Part shown: positions 1 to 12,230 of the stretch, piece by piece | Layout: every line of letters begins with the position of its first letter | How positions within the stretch are numbered: the stretch's first letter is position 1 | Assembly: GCA_023213315.1 (NCBI GenBank) | Contig: JAKCPI010000386.1 | Coordinates: 1 to 64,000, forward strand | Source of the DNA: Euborellia annulipes | Lineage: Eukaryota; Arthropoda; Insecta; Dermaptera; Anisolabididae | DNA length: 64,000 bases | Reading direction: 5' to 3' | Translations under genes and position numbers: made by a program | Notes under the pieces: model-generated | Told to the model about the DNA's origin: nothing | Database searches by the model: none | The model's input: only the letters and a program-made list of their open reading frames with translations

Positions 1-944
1 TATATAAAGAGAGATGTGACTAAGTGATGACAACGCGCAGCCTAAACTATAATACCTATAAGGCTGAAATTTGGCATGTAGAGTCCTTTTGTGCCCAAGG
101 CGTCATTTAAGAAGCCATTTTTCGAAATTCCAATTTTAAGGGCACTAAATGGGGTATTTTTTTGTATTTTAAATAATTCTTAAACGAGATGAGATATTAA
201 TATGCTCTCTTCGCTAAAATTTTTCTTAGATGAATATCTAAATTCGTTGTTTCAGGGTTTTTTGAAATTCGGCCTCTAAGTACCCCAAATTGTCATTTTT
301 GTAAAAAAATTCGGATTTTTCAACTTTTAACTGAAATTTTAAATAATTCTTAAACGAGATGAGATATTAATATGCTCTCTTTGCTAAAATTTTTCTTAGA
401 TGAATATCTAAATTCGTTGTTTCAGGGTTTTTTGAAATTCGGCCTTTAAGTACCCCAAATTGTCATTTTTGTAAAAAAATTCGGATTTTCCAACTTTTAA
501 CTGAAATGAGATTTTAATATGCTTTCTACGCTCAAAGTTTCCTTAAATGAACCTCTAAAAAGTAATTTCGGGTTTTTTTGAAATTCCGCCTCTAAGTACC
601 CCAAATCGTCATTTTCTTAAAAAATTCGGTTTTTCCAACTTTTAACTCAAATGAGATATCAATATGCTTTCTTCGCTAAAAGCCCCCTTAAATGACCCCC
701 CCTTAAAAGCAATTTCGGTGTTGTGTTTTGAAATCCGGCCGCTAGGTACCCTAATTGAGCATTTTTGTGAAAAATGCATTTTTTTTCAACTCTTCTTTTT
801 TTTCCATCTCTATATATATAAAGAGAGATGTGACTAAGTGATGACAACGCGCAGCCTAAACTATAATACCTATAAGGCTGAAATTTGGCATGTAGAGTCC
901 TTTTGTGCCCAAGGCGTCATTTAAGAAGCCATTTTTCGAAATTC
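1..944. repeat. Tandem 170-bp repeat flanked by 130-bp direct repeats
   Basis: Positions 1-130 and 815-944 are near-identical direct repeats, both running from TATATAAAGAGAG to CGAAATTC. Between them lie about four tandem copies of a unit whose first two copies start near 171 and 341 (period 170). Later, more diverged copies start near 506 and 650. Each unit holds AATATGC, a T-rich stretch, GAAATTC and CCCCAAAT. A diverged relative lies at about 1775-1960. No open frame is conserved between copies. It could be a satellite-like segment or a non-autonomous element with direct terminal repeats; the window edge hides whether the left repeat continues. Confidence 0.85.
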
Positions 945-2190
945 AATAATGGCCCCACCCCTATCCTCCCCACCCCTATCCTCCCACCCGCCAAAAGACA
1001 AAGTAAAAACCCCCAATTTTTTAAATATTATTAGAATTTATATAATTTTTATACACATAATCTATTTGTGACATTTAATAAATTTTTTGGAGAAATTAAA
1101 ATTTTCCATAGGATATTACTATTATAATATCTTTAATATCTTTTAAACCATTTCTTCTCAACGTACCCGATAAGGTCACCCTGTAGGCGTTTCAGACTTT
1201 CAGGGGGCGGTAGAAGACCTAGATATATTTAGGGGCATTGAGGTTCCTTAGAAGGGGCGTGGGCAGATTAAAAAATATAGTCTAAAAGAGGCAAAAACAA
1301 AGCTAATCACGTACTAAACTAAAAGAAAATAAAGTAAAAGAAAAAATTAATATCCTTTAATTTTTGTTATTAGAGGTTATTTCAAGTTACTGAACGCGGC
1401 GACCTTCCGTTGTTTTTTAGTAAAATCTAGCCTGTTATTAACAAACTCCTTAAAATGCATAATATTCGTTCAACCTTCTAATTAGTTATGTCTTAAATTT
1501 ATGTCTTTTGAATTTTAATATTAATATTCCTCGATTTAACAAAGTATGCGTTTTAATTTAATTGCCCCCATTGAATCATTCTTTCATTCTTTATTTTATA
1601 CTCAGAAATAGGATAGGTTTCATATCCTATCTTACGACTCTACTATAATATAATATTACAGTTAACCACCCTGGTTTTAGCAGAACCACTCTGCCCCTCC
1701 TTCATTTTTACGAAATTTTGTATTCTTCAATTTATCTAAATATCAACCTCTTTTTTTATTTATTCAAAAAAAAGTTGTAATTTGGCAGGTACATTACGTT
1801 TATTGCCTTGCAAGATATTCACGAAATCTTTTTCGAAATTTTAATTTTAAGAGTAGTGAAACCTCATTTTGGAGTTTTTTTTTTTTAAATTTTATAATGA
1901 CCTTTAAAGGGGTTGAGATATCAATTTGCTTTTTGCTCTAAAGAAGAAACGAGGCATCGATGTTGAGGGTTGGCAACGAATTAAGAAGGTTTATGCTCCG
2001 GGAATTTCAGGGTTTCAACGATGGGCGTACAAGCGACTTGCCCGCAAATCTTAACCTTGCTCGCCGAAGGCGAAGCAAAAAGCTCGCCGAAGGCGAGCTC
2101 GAGGGTCCAGGGGGCGAAGCCCCCCTGGCTAGCGCAAGGTTCGCCGAAGGCGAACGCTGCCGCTAGTATTTAATAAAAATCTGAAATACT
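945..2190. other. Intergenic; diverged repeat and a GC-rich segment
   Basis: 945-1770 is AT-rich with no recognisable gene. 1775-1960 is a diverged relative of the repeat at 1-944. 2040-2165 is unusually GC-rich and holds GCTCGCCGAAGGCGAGC-type palindromes and GGGGGCGAAGCCCCC. Related GC-rich pieces occur at about 13868-13950 and 54500-54730. The short open frame over this segment looks like translated repeat, not a gene. Confidence 0.5.
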
Positions 2191-2612
2191 ACATTAGAAA
2201 AGTGTACTTCAAACAATTTTAAAAGCAAAATGCGAATATACATTTTAAAGAGGATCTAAAAAAATAATTGATTTATGAATTTTAATCAAAATCGTAAAAG
2301 GCAATTTTGAGAAAATCGAAAAAAACTGGAAAAGTACATAAATAAAGTGTAGTTCAAACAATTTTCGCAAAAAGTTTTATTATTGATATACATTTTAAAG
2401 CATGTAAATAAATAATTGATTTTTGAATTTTAATCAAAATCGTTAGAGCCGATTTTGACAAATTCGAAAAAAACTGAAAAAGTACTTCAGTAAAGTACTA
2501 GTACTTCTTGGCCGATTTTGTTCCCAGAGGGTATCTAACATAAATATAAAATTTCAATCCAGTAGCTCAATTCCTTCATGTTTAAAATCTTTACACACAC
2601 TATGTGACTATG
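2190..2612 (-). repeat. HPE fragments (partial, middle part)
   Basis: Two successive minus-strand pieces of the hairpin-ended element (HPE; see 37005-37677). They show the conserved AAATTGATTATTT-like stretch, the GAAAAAAACTG segment and AGTAAAGTACTAGTACTT, ending near the TTCCTTCATG block. Neither terminal hairpin is present. Confidence 0.7.
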
Positions 2613-2890
2613 ATTGTAGTTAGCGCAAATGAGTCAAAAAGGATTTAATATGTCATATCATATTAGTAGAACCATTTTTATCCATTAAATATACTAAAGG
2701 ATTCAATTATATTAATTAATATTTATAATTATGTTGAAATCAGCTATGTTTTATGAAAATACTAGTTTTATTATAATTTCACTAATTAAATTGACCATAT
2801 TTACTGATCTAATTTACAGTATTTAGTCCTCCGATCAGGAAAAATAATAAATTTGTTCTTCTACGTTCACCACTTACCTGGTGGAAACTC

Positions 2891-3031
2891 TTGAATTCTA
2901 ATATATCGGCGGAAACTAAATATATGTCGATACGAAAAATCGGATGTGACAAGCATAGAACAGAACTTTCGATTACCGAAGGTAAGAGAAAGTTGTGTGC
3001 TGTGCGACAGTCACACCAGATTTTTTTGACT
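2891..3031 (+). repeat. HPE right-end hairpin fragment
   Basis: Truncated plus-strand copy keeping only the right end. It starts with ACTAAATATATGTCGA and is followed by the palindrome from AATCGGATGTGAC to GTCACACCAGATTTTTT, with CTTTCGATTACCGAAGG at its centre. The open frame across it is shared by other copies and is a repeat artefact. Confidence 0.8.
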
Positions 3032-3145
3032 GATATGACAATTGCGAGTCGCCGAAGGATTAGAGGTATCTGTACTCTAGTGAAAATAAAAAACCTAAAT
3101 CAAAATTTTACTTGTTTTATAATTTGAATTTATTAATGTAAATAT

Positions 3146-3535
3146 GGGGAATTACTTCCCCGAAACTTTCTTGTATATTCTTTTGGAATTACGCCTGGGT
3201 GTGTGTGTGTGTGTGTGTGAACACGATTGCTTAAAAACCAAAGCAGCTAGATCGATTAAATTTGGTATGGTATACTCCTTGCACTAAAATTGTAGATTTC
3301 TATCAACTTTTGGAGTAAATACGTCACTTGAAAGTAGTACTTTACCTAATAAGTTTTTTTAGAAATTTCGAAATTTTAAATTTCTTTGTTGAATTATGAT
3401 AAAATACTCAATTTTAAAAAGTTTCTATTCTTTGATATTTTTCCGAAAACTGAATAGTTTTTGAAATAATCACAGAAGAAAACGACATTTTTCGTTAATT
3501 TTGGAAAGAAAAATCAAAACAAAATCATACAGGAG
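3146..3535 (+). repeat. Second dispersed repeat family (HPE-like), copy 1
   Basis: Shows CTTGTATATTCTTTTGG, a (GT)n tract, GAACACGATTGCTTAAAAAC and CAGCTAGATCGAT, then a T-rich body. The same order occurs in two opposed copies at 17121-17633. It resembles HPE in carrying a (GT)n tract beside a conserved drug-like head, but the sequence is different. Confidence 0.7.
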
Positions 3536-3580
3536 TCATAATATAACATGTACTGGTAAGTATAAACAAATGAATTTGTG

Positions 3581-3862
3581 GCCCTGGGGGCTTGGTGTAG
3601 AGGTTGGTTAGCGTGCTAACCTCGTATACCAAACGTCGCGGGTTCGGACCCCAGGCAGTCCGATGATTTTATTTAAGCCAATTGGATACAAAATGGCTTA
3701 AATAAGAATGCCTGGACCCCATATATGTATATTAAATCAATAACGGTATATCGTAAATGTCTTATATGGCCTGAGTTGCCGAAAAGACAGTGTGAATGTG
3801 TGTGTGAGTGTGAATTAGAAAAAAGTGTGGATGTTATAAAAAAAAAAAAAAAAAAAAAAATG
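3581..3862 (+). repeat. tRNA-derived SINE, family A, full length
   Basis: A tRNA-like head runs from GGGGCTTGGTGTAG (A-box-like) to GGGTTCGGACCCC (B-box-like). A conserved body follows (CAGTCCGATGATTTTATTT, then ATGGCTTAAATAAGAATG), then the 3' module GGCCTGAGTTGCCGAAAAG, a GTGTGAATGTG-rich part and a poly(A) tail of about 22. Internal RNA polymerase III promoter boxes are in the expected order. Other copies lie at 6233, 18265(-), 19164, 23643(-), 40417, 42020(-), 47687, 57745(-), 58795 and 59353. Confidence 0.9.
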
Positions 3863-3864
3863 AA

Positions 3865-4981
3865 TTTGTGAAACAAATGAATGGAATTATCTTCAGTACA
3901 ATCAACAGAAATTCAACATTTCGTGAAAAAGGGTTTGAAAGTTTTATAAGCATATACAAATAGCCGGGCAACAAATGAATAGGCCAGAATCAATAGCCGA
4001 GAATGAAAATATATTTTCGGCACTTTGGTACTCAAAAGAGAAGACGGTTTAGCAACGTTTGGTGGGCTTAACTTTAAATTTTCGGACTTTCGCCACTCTG
4101 ATTCTCAACAGGCGATATAACTTTCCAAAAGTGAGCTTAATAATTTTGCCTGATATGCTAAAAATTATACGGGGGAGTTAAAATTGTTGCCCCCATGGGA
4201 GTTGAAGAGGCAAAAAAGTCTCTATGAGTGTTATAAAAGGATTCAAAATGGAGCAGAGTTTTTTTTTTTTTTTTTTCTCCCCCTTTGGGTGGGATTTTTG
4301 GGGGGGGGGGGAGGGGGGGGGGGGGGGAGAGTTATCTCACTTATTACTAACCATACCGGTAAGTCTAAAGAATAAAAAACATTTTCCAACAAAATTAAGA
4401 TAGAAAATAAAAGAGTTGCATCTGGTCAATGGTTCAATGAATTGGGAAGAGTTGTTACATTTAATCCGTCATTTTTCAACCCCCAAGATGACCTTATCCA
4501 AATCGAAACCTTATCCTCAGGGGAATAATAATATATTTTCCCTTTTGGTTATCTTATTCCATTATTCATTCAATGTATTTCATAAATGTTGCCTTTCTCT
4601 TGTCTCGTTCTCTTCTCTCTCTTTTTTATGTTTGAATTTCTATAAGAAATAGGCAATTTTTTTTGAAAATGGACTATAAAATTTTTAAACCGAACATTGA
4701 AATAAAATTAAATATTGTAGTAGACGAAATTCAATTGTTGTTGTATGGGTTTAATTTTATTTTACATGGGAAAATTTTTATTTTATTTTATATTGATAAA
4801 CTAAACAACCAGCTTTGTTCAAGATCTTATTCAGACTATTCGAAATTTTCTTTTTTTTTTTAAAGAAGTTTGTCGCTTTCAGAATATCAGTTTTTTTTTG
4901 CCATCTAAAGGATAACGGCACTCACAAAATAGAGAGAGTATAAATTTTGTTAGAATTTATAAAGAACATTTTAAAATATTT
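3865..4981. other. Intergenic, no gene seen
   Basis: AT-rich DNA. It starts with a 20-bp echo of the hammerhead-like palindrome at 4982-5398 (ATCTTCAGTACAATCAACAG near 3889). A T run abuts a G run at about 4258-4327. Short frames at 4184-4863 are low-complexity. Confidence 0.5.
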
Positions 4982-5398
4982 TAAATATTAATTATAAAGA
5001 CCGCCGGCCAGCCAAAAAATAAATACTTTAGCGTATTATCAGTTTATTTGTAAATATTTCGACCCCAGTGATATGGAATCATCTTCAGTACAATCAACAG
5101 ATGTTTTGCAAAATCGTTTCTTTCTCCCATCCAATATGACAAAATAGCTGAGCATTCCATGAATGCAAATTTTATATAATTTTATAAAATCATGGAATGC
5201 TCAGCCATTTTAGATAAATTGCATTCATGGAATGCTCAGCTATTTTGTCATTTTGGGGAGAAAGTAACGATTTGAAAAACATCTGTTGATTGTAGTGAAG
5301 ATGATTCCATATCACTGGGATCGAAATATTTACAAATAAACTGATAATACGCAGAAGTATTTATTTTTTGGCCGACGGTCCTTATAATTAATATTTGA
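4982..5398. mobile_element. Foldback unit with hammerhead-like motifs in both arms
   Basis: The two arms (about 4982-5130 and 5205-5398) are inverted copies, sharing AAATATTAATTATAA at the outer ends and AATGCTCAGC near the centre. Each arm carries a hammerhead-ribozyme-like sequence facing outward (left arm on minus, right arm on plus). The layout matches the Penelope-type units at 18543-18914 and 47164-47461. No protein is encoded. Classification as a Penelope-type terminal repeat pair is inferred from the other loci. Confidence 0.65.
5048..5093 (-). ncRNA. Hammerhead-ribozyme-like motif (left arm)
   Basis: On the minus strand: stem I strand TTGTA (5093-5089), core CTGAAGA (5088-5082), one extra T, stem II GATTCC...GGGGTC with two G-U pairs, core GAAATATT (5060-5053), then the pairing strand TACAA (5052-5048). 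Predicted cleavage is after the last T of ATATT. The mirror copy in the right arm (about 5289-5335, plus) has GTGAAGA in place of CTGAAGA, so C3 is lost and it should be inactive. The extra base before stem II departs from the canonical fold, so activity is uncertain. Confidence 0.5.
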
Positions 5399-5489
5399 TT
5401 TTCCTTACGGCCATCTACAAACAATAAAATATTTTAATTCTTATGCTGATGCAGACGAGTTTTTATTCAAATTAAATTGACTTATAGGA

Positions 5490-5640
5490 CGTTTTGTTCA
5501 ATTTAAAGCATGAAGGAATTGAGCTTTTATATTTAAGTTAGACACCTCGCTAGGGCGTGAAAATAAGCTTTTAATCAAAATTGGCCAAAAAGTACTAGTG
5601 CTTTACTGATGAAGTTTTTCAGTTTTTTTCGATGTGCTAG
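5490..5640 (+). repeat. HPE fragment
   Basis: Plus-strand piece from the AAGCATGAAGGAATTGAGCT block through AGTACTAGTGCTTTACTGA to TCAGTTTTTTTCGAT. Both hairpin ends are missing. Confidence 0.75.
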
Positions 5641-6232
5641 CTTCACAAAACCTTTAATACTGAAGAGGGTTTGATCCCTGGAAGAAGGTTTCTGCATTAC
5701 AGACTAACTACCCATACATCAAGCACCCGGCCCTAAATGAATTAAAGTTTTATTTATTTATTTTTTTCAAATCATCAAGTATTTTCGTTTAATTATTTAC
5801 GGAAATAAATTTGTTTAAATTTAATGAATTATATTAATTCCCTTACACTGAAATTATTCCATTAAAACAAACGCGTTAGTCGGTTTGGCGGATACAGGAT
5901 CAATTAATTAATTGTTGAGCCTATCAGCTCAAGGTCGGATTATCTAATGATACAATAATTTTGTTGAATTCATCGATTCCACAGAAATGTGGATTTTGAA
6001 TGAATTTGTTAATTTGTATATTTAAAATTGAGTTGTAATTATCACTAGGAACAATAAATTATAAATAGCCAGGTAAATCCTCTTTTTCTATTCTCACCTA
6101 ATTTTTAATTAGAATGTCGCTAATGATATATATTTTAAATAATAAAACGGTGAAATTGAATATATTATTCCAACGCATTACCTACATTAATTAAATCATT
6201 CCTGTAATATCCTACTTTAAAAGAATTTAGCC
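5640..6232. other. Intergenic, no gene seen
   Basis: AT-rich sequence without open frames or repeats that I can match elsewhere in the window. Confidence 0.4.
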
Positions 6233-6702
6233 ATCGGGCTTGGCGTAGTTGGTAGCGCGCCTCCCTTCTATACCAAGGGTCGAGGGTTCGGATACCAGGC
6301 AGTCCGATGATTTTATTTAACCATTCAGGGCCGGAACTAGGGGATTTTTTGGGGGGAAAAATTTTATTTTCCCCCCCCCCCCCTTATTTCTTCCTTTTTT
6401 TAAAAATATTTTTTTGAAATTTTTTTTTTTCGAATAACTTTTTTTACCAAAAAAATATTTTTTTTTTTTTTTATTTACAAAAAAAATTTCCCCCCCCTGT
6501 TTTCTGCCCCGCGGCCGCCCTTCCCCCCTCCCCCCCCGAAGCCATTTGGATACCAAATGACTTAAATAAGAATGTCTGGACCCCCAATTGATATATTTAC
6601 AAATAACGGGTATCGTTTAAAGTCTTAAATGGCCTAAGTTGCCGAAAAGACTGTGTGAACTTTGAGTGTGAATGGGAAGAAAGTGTGAGTGTTTAAAAAA
6701 AA
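6233..6702 (+). repeat. SINE A interrupted by a GC/AT homopolymer insertion
   Basis: The head (CGGGCTTGGCGTAGTTGG, GGGTTCGGATACC) and body are split at about 6322 and resume at about 6540 with GCCATTTGGATACC. The 3' module GGCCTAAGTTGCCGAAAAG and A-rich tail follow. The inserted 217 bp begins CAGGGCCGGAACTAGGGG, a hAT-like start, and is mostly C and T runs. No matching right terminal repeat is visible, so the insert may be incomplete or compressed in the assembly. Confidence 0.8.
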
Positions 6703-7241
6703 AGAATTTTTCTGATTTTATTTTTTTTTTTTATTATTTTTTTTTGTGTGTAAAATTACACAGAACTATTGAAAAATCATGCAATTTCTTTTTAAATTAT
6801 AATTGTTAAATTTTGAATATTTTCGGAAGGAGACATGCAAGAAAATAGAGTGAGGTATAAATAAAATTGTTGGATATAGGAATTACATTTTCCAAAAATC
6901 AAATCAACACGAATGGTATTTTTTTACTTCAACATGCAATCTTCACTTAGAATCAAATTAGTGTTTGTCTCAATGAAAGGAGACATTTCAACTTTTTTTT
7001 ATTCTCAAATCGATTTAAAACATTTTTTTTTAATTTACTATATAATTTAAATTTCCATTTGAAATAATTAATATAGTTGTTTAGAAATGAAAATAAAATT
7101 ATTATTAAATTTATTTGAAATTTGTTTGTTTCCCATTCGTATTTTCATAAACTATTTTATTTAATCAGCATTTAAACTATTTGTTCTAGGCGAGATTAAA
7201 TCAATTCGTTCAATATTATCAAAGTTATTTTGTTTGTTTTA

Positions 7242-7272
<31 letters not shown>

Positions 7273-7469
7273 TATTAAAAAAAGAATGGAAAAGGTCATT
7301 CCATTTTCTAGAGCTAATTAGTAGGCCTCTGAGAATAATTTCTGAAATTGTATTTCTGGCGATGTGGATAGGAAATTACATTTCATTTTTTTTTTCTTGA
7401 TTATTTAACTTGGAAGAAATATTAATATATTTTAAACAATATTATTACATCCTGAACGACCAATATAAG
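6703..7469. other. Intergenic, no gene seen
   Basis: AT-rich, with a poly(A) run at about 7244-7269. Nothing gene-like is visible. Confidence 0.4.
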
Positions 7470-7716
7470 CATAGGCGTAGCACGGGGGAGGGGGGGGGGT
7501 TGCGTTCAAATCCCTCCCCCCCCCAAGGGACCCAAGCCATGACTAGATATTTAAGCTCTATAATACAAATTATATTCCATATAGGGTAGGGGAAAGTAAA
7601 ATATATTAATTTACTCTAGCTAAAAAAAATACCCAAAAATAATAAATTTTTCAAATGTTTGAAAAAACTTTCTTGAATCCCTCCCCCCTCATCATAAATT
7701 TCTGGCTACGTCTATG
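7470..7716. mobile_element. MITE with CATAGGCGTAGC termini
   Basis: Starts CATAGGCGTAGCACGGG and ends GGCTACGTCTATG, which is the imperfect reverse complement. G and C runs lie just inside the ends. I see no convincing target duplication. A non-autonomous TIR element of unassigned superfamily. Confidence 0.55.
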
Positions 7717-8400
7717 TACAGGGCCGCAGACAGACTTGACGGGCCCCGGGGCTACTTACTAATACGGGCCCCCCCCAAAAAAAAAAAAACTTTAAGTTTT
7801 TTTTTTAGTATATAAAAGGCTATTGTGGCCTTCATGCCAACAATTTTTTACACAGTTTTTGAGACAACTTTTGAAATAGTTATACCTAGCTTAAAATATT
7901 TATTTAAATAAAGTTATTTAAAATTTTTTCAAAATTTCCTAACCAAAGAGTTACAATAATTTATCGAGGCCAGATCCGGACAGAGAAATTCGGGGGATAT
8001 CTGGGGGATGGAAAATTTTTTGAAAATTAGCCACTGAAATCTGCGTTTTTAGCTATCCTGAGTCGTGAAAAGATCAAACTTGATTTGAGGTTAAAAGGCC
8101 CGGGTCCCCTGAAGAAAAAAATTTCAAGAAAATCATATTTTTTTAATTGAAATTTTAAGATTTGAGCTTAAAGGGCCCGGGCCCCTTGAGGAAAAAAATT
8201 TCTAGAAAATGATTTTTTTGAATTGAAATTTTAAGATTTGAGCTTAAAGGGCCCGGGCCCCTTGGGGAAAAAAATTTCAAGAAAATGATTTTTTTTAATT
8301 GAAATTTTAACCATGAAACTTAATTTTTATTAGAATTTGAAAGTGGGAGCGCAATGGGCCCCGGAGGCCTGGCCCGGGGATATAGCTAGATATAGGTTTT
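7717..8400. repeat. Repeat-rich element with three GGCCCGGGCCCC units
   Basis: Begins CAGGGCCGCAGACAGAC. At about 8085-8310 it carries three tandem units of roughly 77 bp, each holding GGCCCGGG(C/T)CCCTTG, GAAAAAAATTTC and TTGAAATTTTAAGATTTG. Near 8350 the strings GGGCCCCGGAGGCC and TGGCCCGGGG suggest a second end. It could be a hAT-like non-autonomous element, but the termini are not clean. Confidence 0.45.
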
Positions 8401-8410
8401 TTTTTCAGGA

Positions 8411-8515
8411 TCTAAATGTCATTAAGGGGCGCGTCTCGAAAAACCGTTAAAAGCCTATTGAGAAGTAGGTTAGTCTAGGCGGCAAGAGATGGCGTTAGTT
8501 CTGCCCAAAGGGAAA
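8411..8515. mobile_element. End fragment of the TTAA-type MITE
   Basis: TTAAGGGGCGCGTCTCGAAA followed by GGCGGCAAGAGATGGCG matches the right end (reverse complement) of the complete element at 58870-59262. TTAA sits at the edge as in the complete copy. Confidence 0.65.
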
Positions 8516-8751
8516 CAAGCATTTTAGTCAACTTCATTTGAAAGGTTCCAGCTAATTAAGTAGAAGCTATAAATTAATTATTTTTTAGCAACGGCGTTTG
8601 ATTTGAAGTAGACAACCCAAATGACCAATTCAATGAAAGATTTTCAAAAATATCGAATCTATTGACTCTCAATTAACTGAAATATTAATAGTTCAAATAA
8701 ATATGAGCGGATGATGATGATAATCCTAATTAATATTTTTAACCGTAAAAC

Positions 8752-9886
<1,135 letters not shown>

Positions 9887-10131
9887 TGCTTTGAATTAAA
9901 GAAATTACTTGTTTATACACAATGGTTCAGATATTGAATTTTCGATTAATAAGAGAAAGTAAAAAAAAATTTTGAAAATGTTTTTCCCAAGACCTTGGCT
10001 GAATTTATTTTTCATTGTTTCAATTTGTATTTAATTTAACAAGTAAAAAAAAAGAACCGAGAAAAACGACGAATTTCATTAACGTTATATTTTTCTATAA
10101 GGTGATTGAAAATTGTCATATTATAGCTATT

Positions 10132-11577
10132 AGCTGGGCATACACGGAGAGGTAGAACTGTCGGTTTTGACCGGGGCGGTCCAATCTGTCGGGTCGATCC
10201 GCCACGGTTAAAACTTTCGTTAACAATTTGGCTTAAAAAAGTGGAGAGTTTGATCTGTCGGGTTGGACCGGGGCGGACCAATCTGTCGGGTCGATCCGCC
10301 ACGGTTAAAACCGTCATTATCAATTTCGCTTAAAAAAAACGGAGAGTTTGATCTGTCGGGTTGGACCGGGGCGGACCAGTCTGCCGGGCCGGCTAAAACC
10401 GCCACGGTTAAAACCGTCATCACTCACAAACGTAAAGGAAAAACCCGCAGATAAACCCGTATAGTTGGCCCGCCACGGGCCAAACCGTACGTGTATGTGC
10501 AAAATCTTTGGACCGCGGCAGTTTTAACCGCTGATTTGACCAAATCCGCGGACTTTCGTCTTGACGAAAGTTTTGCCTGCCGACTAGACAGATCAAGTCA
10601 AGAATCCATTGGAATTTCCAAGAAAAATAGAAATAGAAAATTATTTAAAAAAAAAAAGTAATTAATCCTTTCTTCTCCTTTAAATAAAATCTTTAATTAT
10701 CTGATTCTGAAGCTGCCAAAATGCGATTTAAGGTCCCCTGGGTCCATTTAAGTAGTTTTTGGAATGATGTCTGTATGTCTGTGTGTATGTCTGTGGTATT
10801 TTGCACACATAAACTAGATGTAAAGGTCAAGAACTGAAAAGCTTTTGGTAAACATCGGACCATTAGGGGGCGCTCTAGAGGGGGAGGGCAATATTTTTTT
10901 CTTACATTACCTATAATTTTTTTTGTAGATTCAGAAACTAGATTTTCTCCCGAGTAAAATGATATATAATATTTGTATCCTAATTTGCCATGACCTTAAA
11001 TGATATTTAAAAAAAATAATAATAATAAATTTGTTTTTGTGAATGGTAATTAACTAAAATATTTTCGAACATATTAATAGCTTAATGAATTAATAGGGGG
11101 AGGGATAACTTATTTTCTTTAAATGGTCAAAAAAATAAATTTGTAAAAAAAATTTTGAAGTAACATGTCCTCCCCTACCCCCTCCAAAAATCGCGACTTA
11201 AAGAGATGGTCCGGGGCGGTCAAAACTGTCCCTTGTCCACTAACGAAAAGATCAGACCGTGAGTTCGGACCGGAGTCCAATCTGTTAGATTGATGCGTGG
11301 CGGTCAAAACTGTCGCTTGCTCACTAACGAAAAGATCAGTCCGTGAGTTTGGACCGCAGTCCAATCTGTTAGATTGATGCGTGGCGGTCAAAACTGGCGC
11401 GTGCTCGCCCACTAACGAAAAGATCGGATCGTGAGTTTGGACCGCGGTCAAATCTGTTAGATTGATCCGTGGCGGTCAAAACTGGCGCGTGCTCGCCCAC
11501 TAACGTAAAGATAAATCCGTGCGTTTGGACCGGCACGGTCAAAACCGACGGTTCTACCTCTCCGTGTATGCCCAGCT
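10132..11577. mobile_element. TIR element with two internal tandem arrays
   Basis: Ends are inverted: AGCTGGGCATACACGGAGAG at 10132 and CTCTCCGTGTATGCCCAGCT at 11577, extending to about 45 bp with GTAGAAC and CGGTTTTGACC. CTATT beside each end may be a short target duplication. Near the left end three units of about 97-98 bp repeat (CCGGGGCGG at 10171, 10268 and 10366). Near the right end four units of about 84-88 bp repeat (GGCGGTCAAAACT at about 11216, 11299, 11383 and 11471). The middle (about 10726-10980) is a copy of a dispersed repeat also found at 21764-21960. Frames across the arrays read as tandem peptide repeats and are not genes. Superfamily unknown. Confidence 0.8.
10835..10975 (+). 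repeat. Dispersed repeat X, nested copy
   Basis: Shares GAACTGAAAA, TTTTGGTAAACATCGGACC, GGGGGCGCTCTAGAGGGGGA and CTCCCGAGTAAAATGATATA with 21764-21911; a short piece repeats at 21912-21960. A (TGT)-rich segment precedes it at about 10770-10800. Confidence 0.7.
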
Positions 11578-11579
11578 AT

Positions 11580-12230
11580 TGTATATAGACCTATATTTTT
11601 TTTTTTTTTTTTCAATTAATACATTGAAAAAAAATTGCTTTTGTTCCTTTTATTTTTCCTTTAAGCTGCAATCTTTTATAAAATAATAATAAACGTATCG
11701 ATCGAGTTAAGGTCTTTTGAAGAGAGGTGGATTTATTTTATTTTTATTTTCCAAAAAAAAAAAAAAAAAAAAAGCTTAAAAAGAGTTGTTCTATATGGAT
11801 GTATAAATTGGTGACTAATGAAAAAAAGGTCCCTTGACCCAATATAACATACAATTTCTTGAGTCTCGAGTTGCTTAATTAATTTTTATTGACTACATTT
11901 TCCAGGAGATAAGAATAAATTATTTATAAAGATGACGGGCTTCAAAATGACCGTGACTTGAAATATTAATGAAGGTAAAAAAGAGCATTTTCAGAACAAA
12001 ATCATTTGAAAATAGTAGTTAAGAATTCTATGTCAATAGTTTTCAAGGTGAGGAGGCTAAGCTCCGGATTATGGATAACTATGTGATGGATAGAGAACGG
12101 AAAACAGTCTCTTATTTTCGGAAAAAAGTCGCCTTAAAAGCCTATTCATTTTTTGTTTTTGGCAAAAAAAGTCTCTAAAAAGTCCCTATCCATTTTAACA
12201 ATAATTGTTAATATTATTAATTATTATTAT
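11580..12230. other. Intergenic, no gene seen
   Basis: AT-rich, with T and A runs at about 11597 and 11754-11773. No supportable feature. Confidence 0.4.

Noticed and set aside
10036..11451. Repeat-containing proteins on both strands
   Set aside because: They are translations of the tandem units inside the TIR element; frames overlap on both strands with no recognisable domain.
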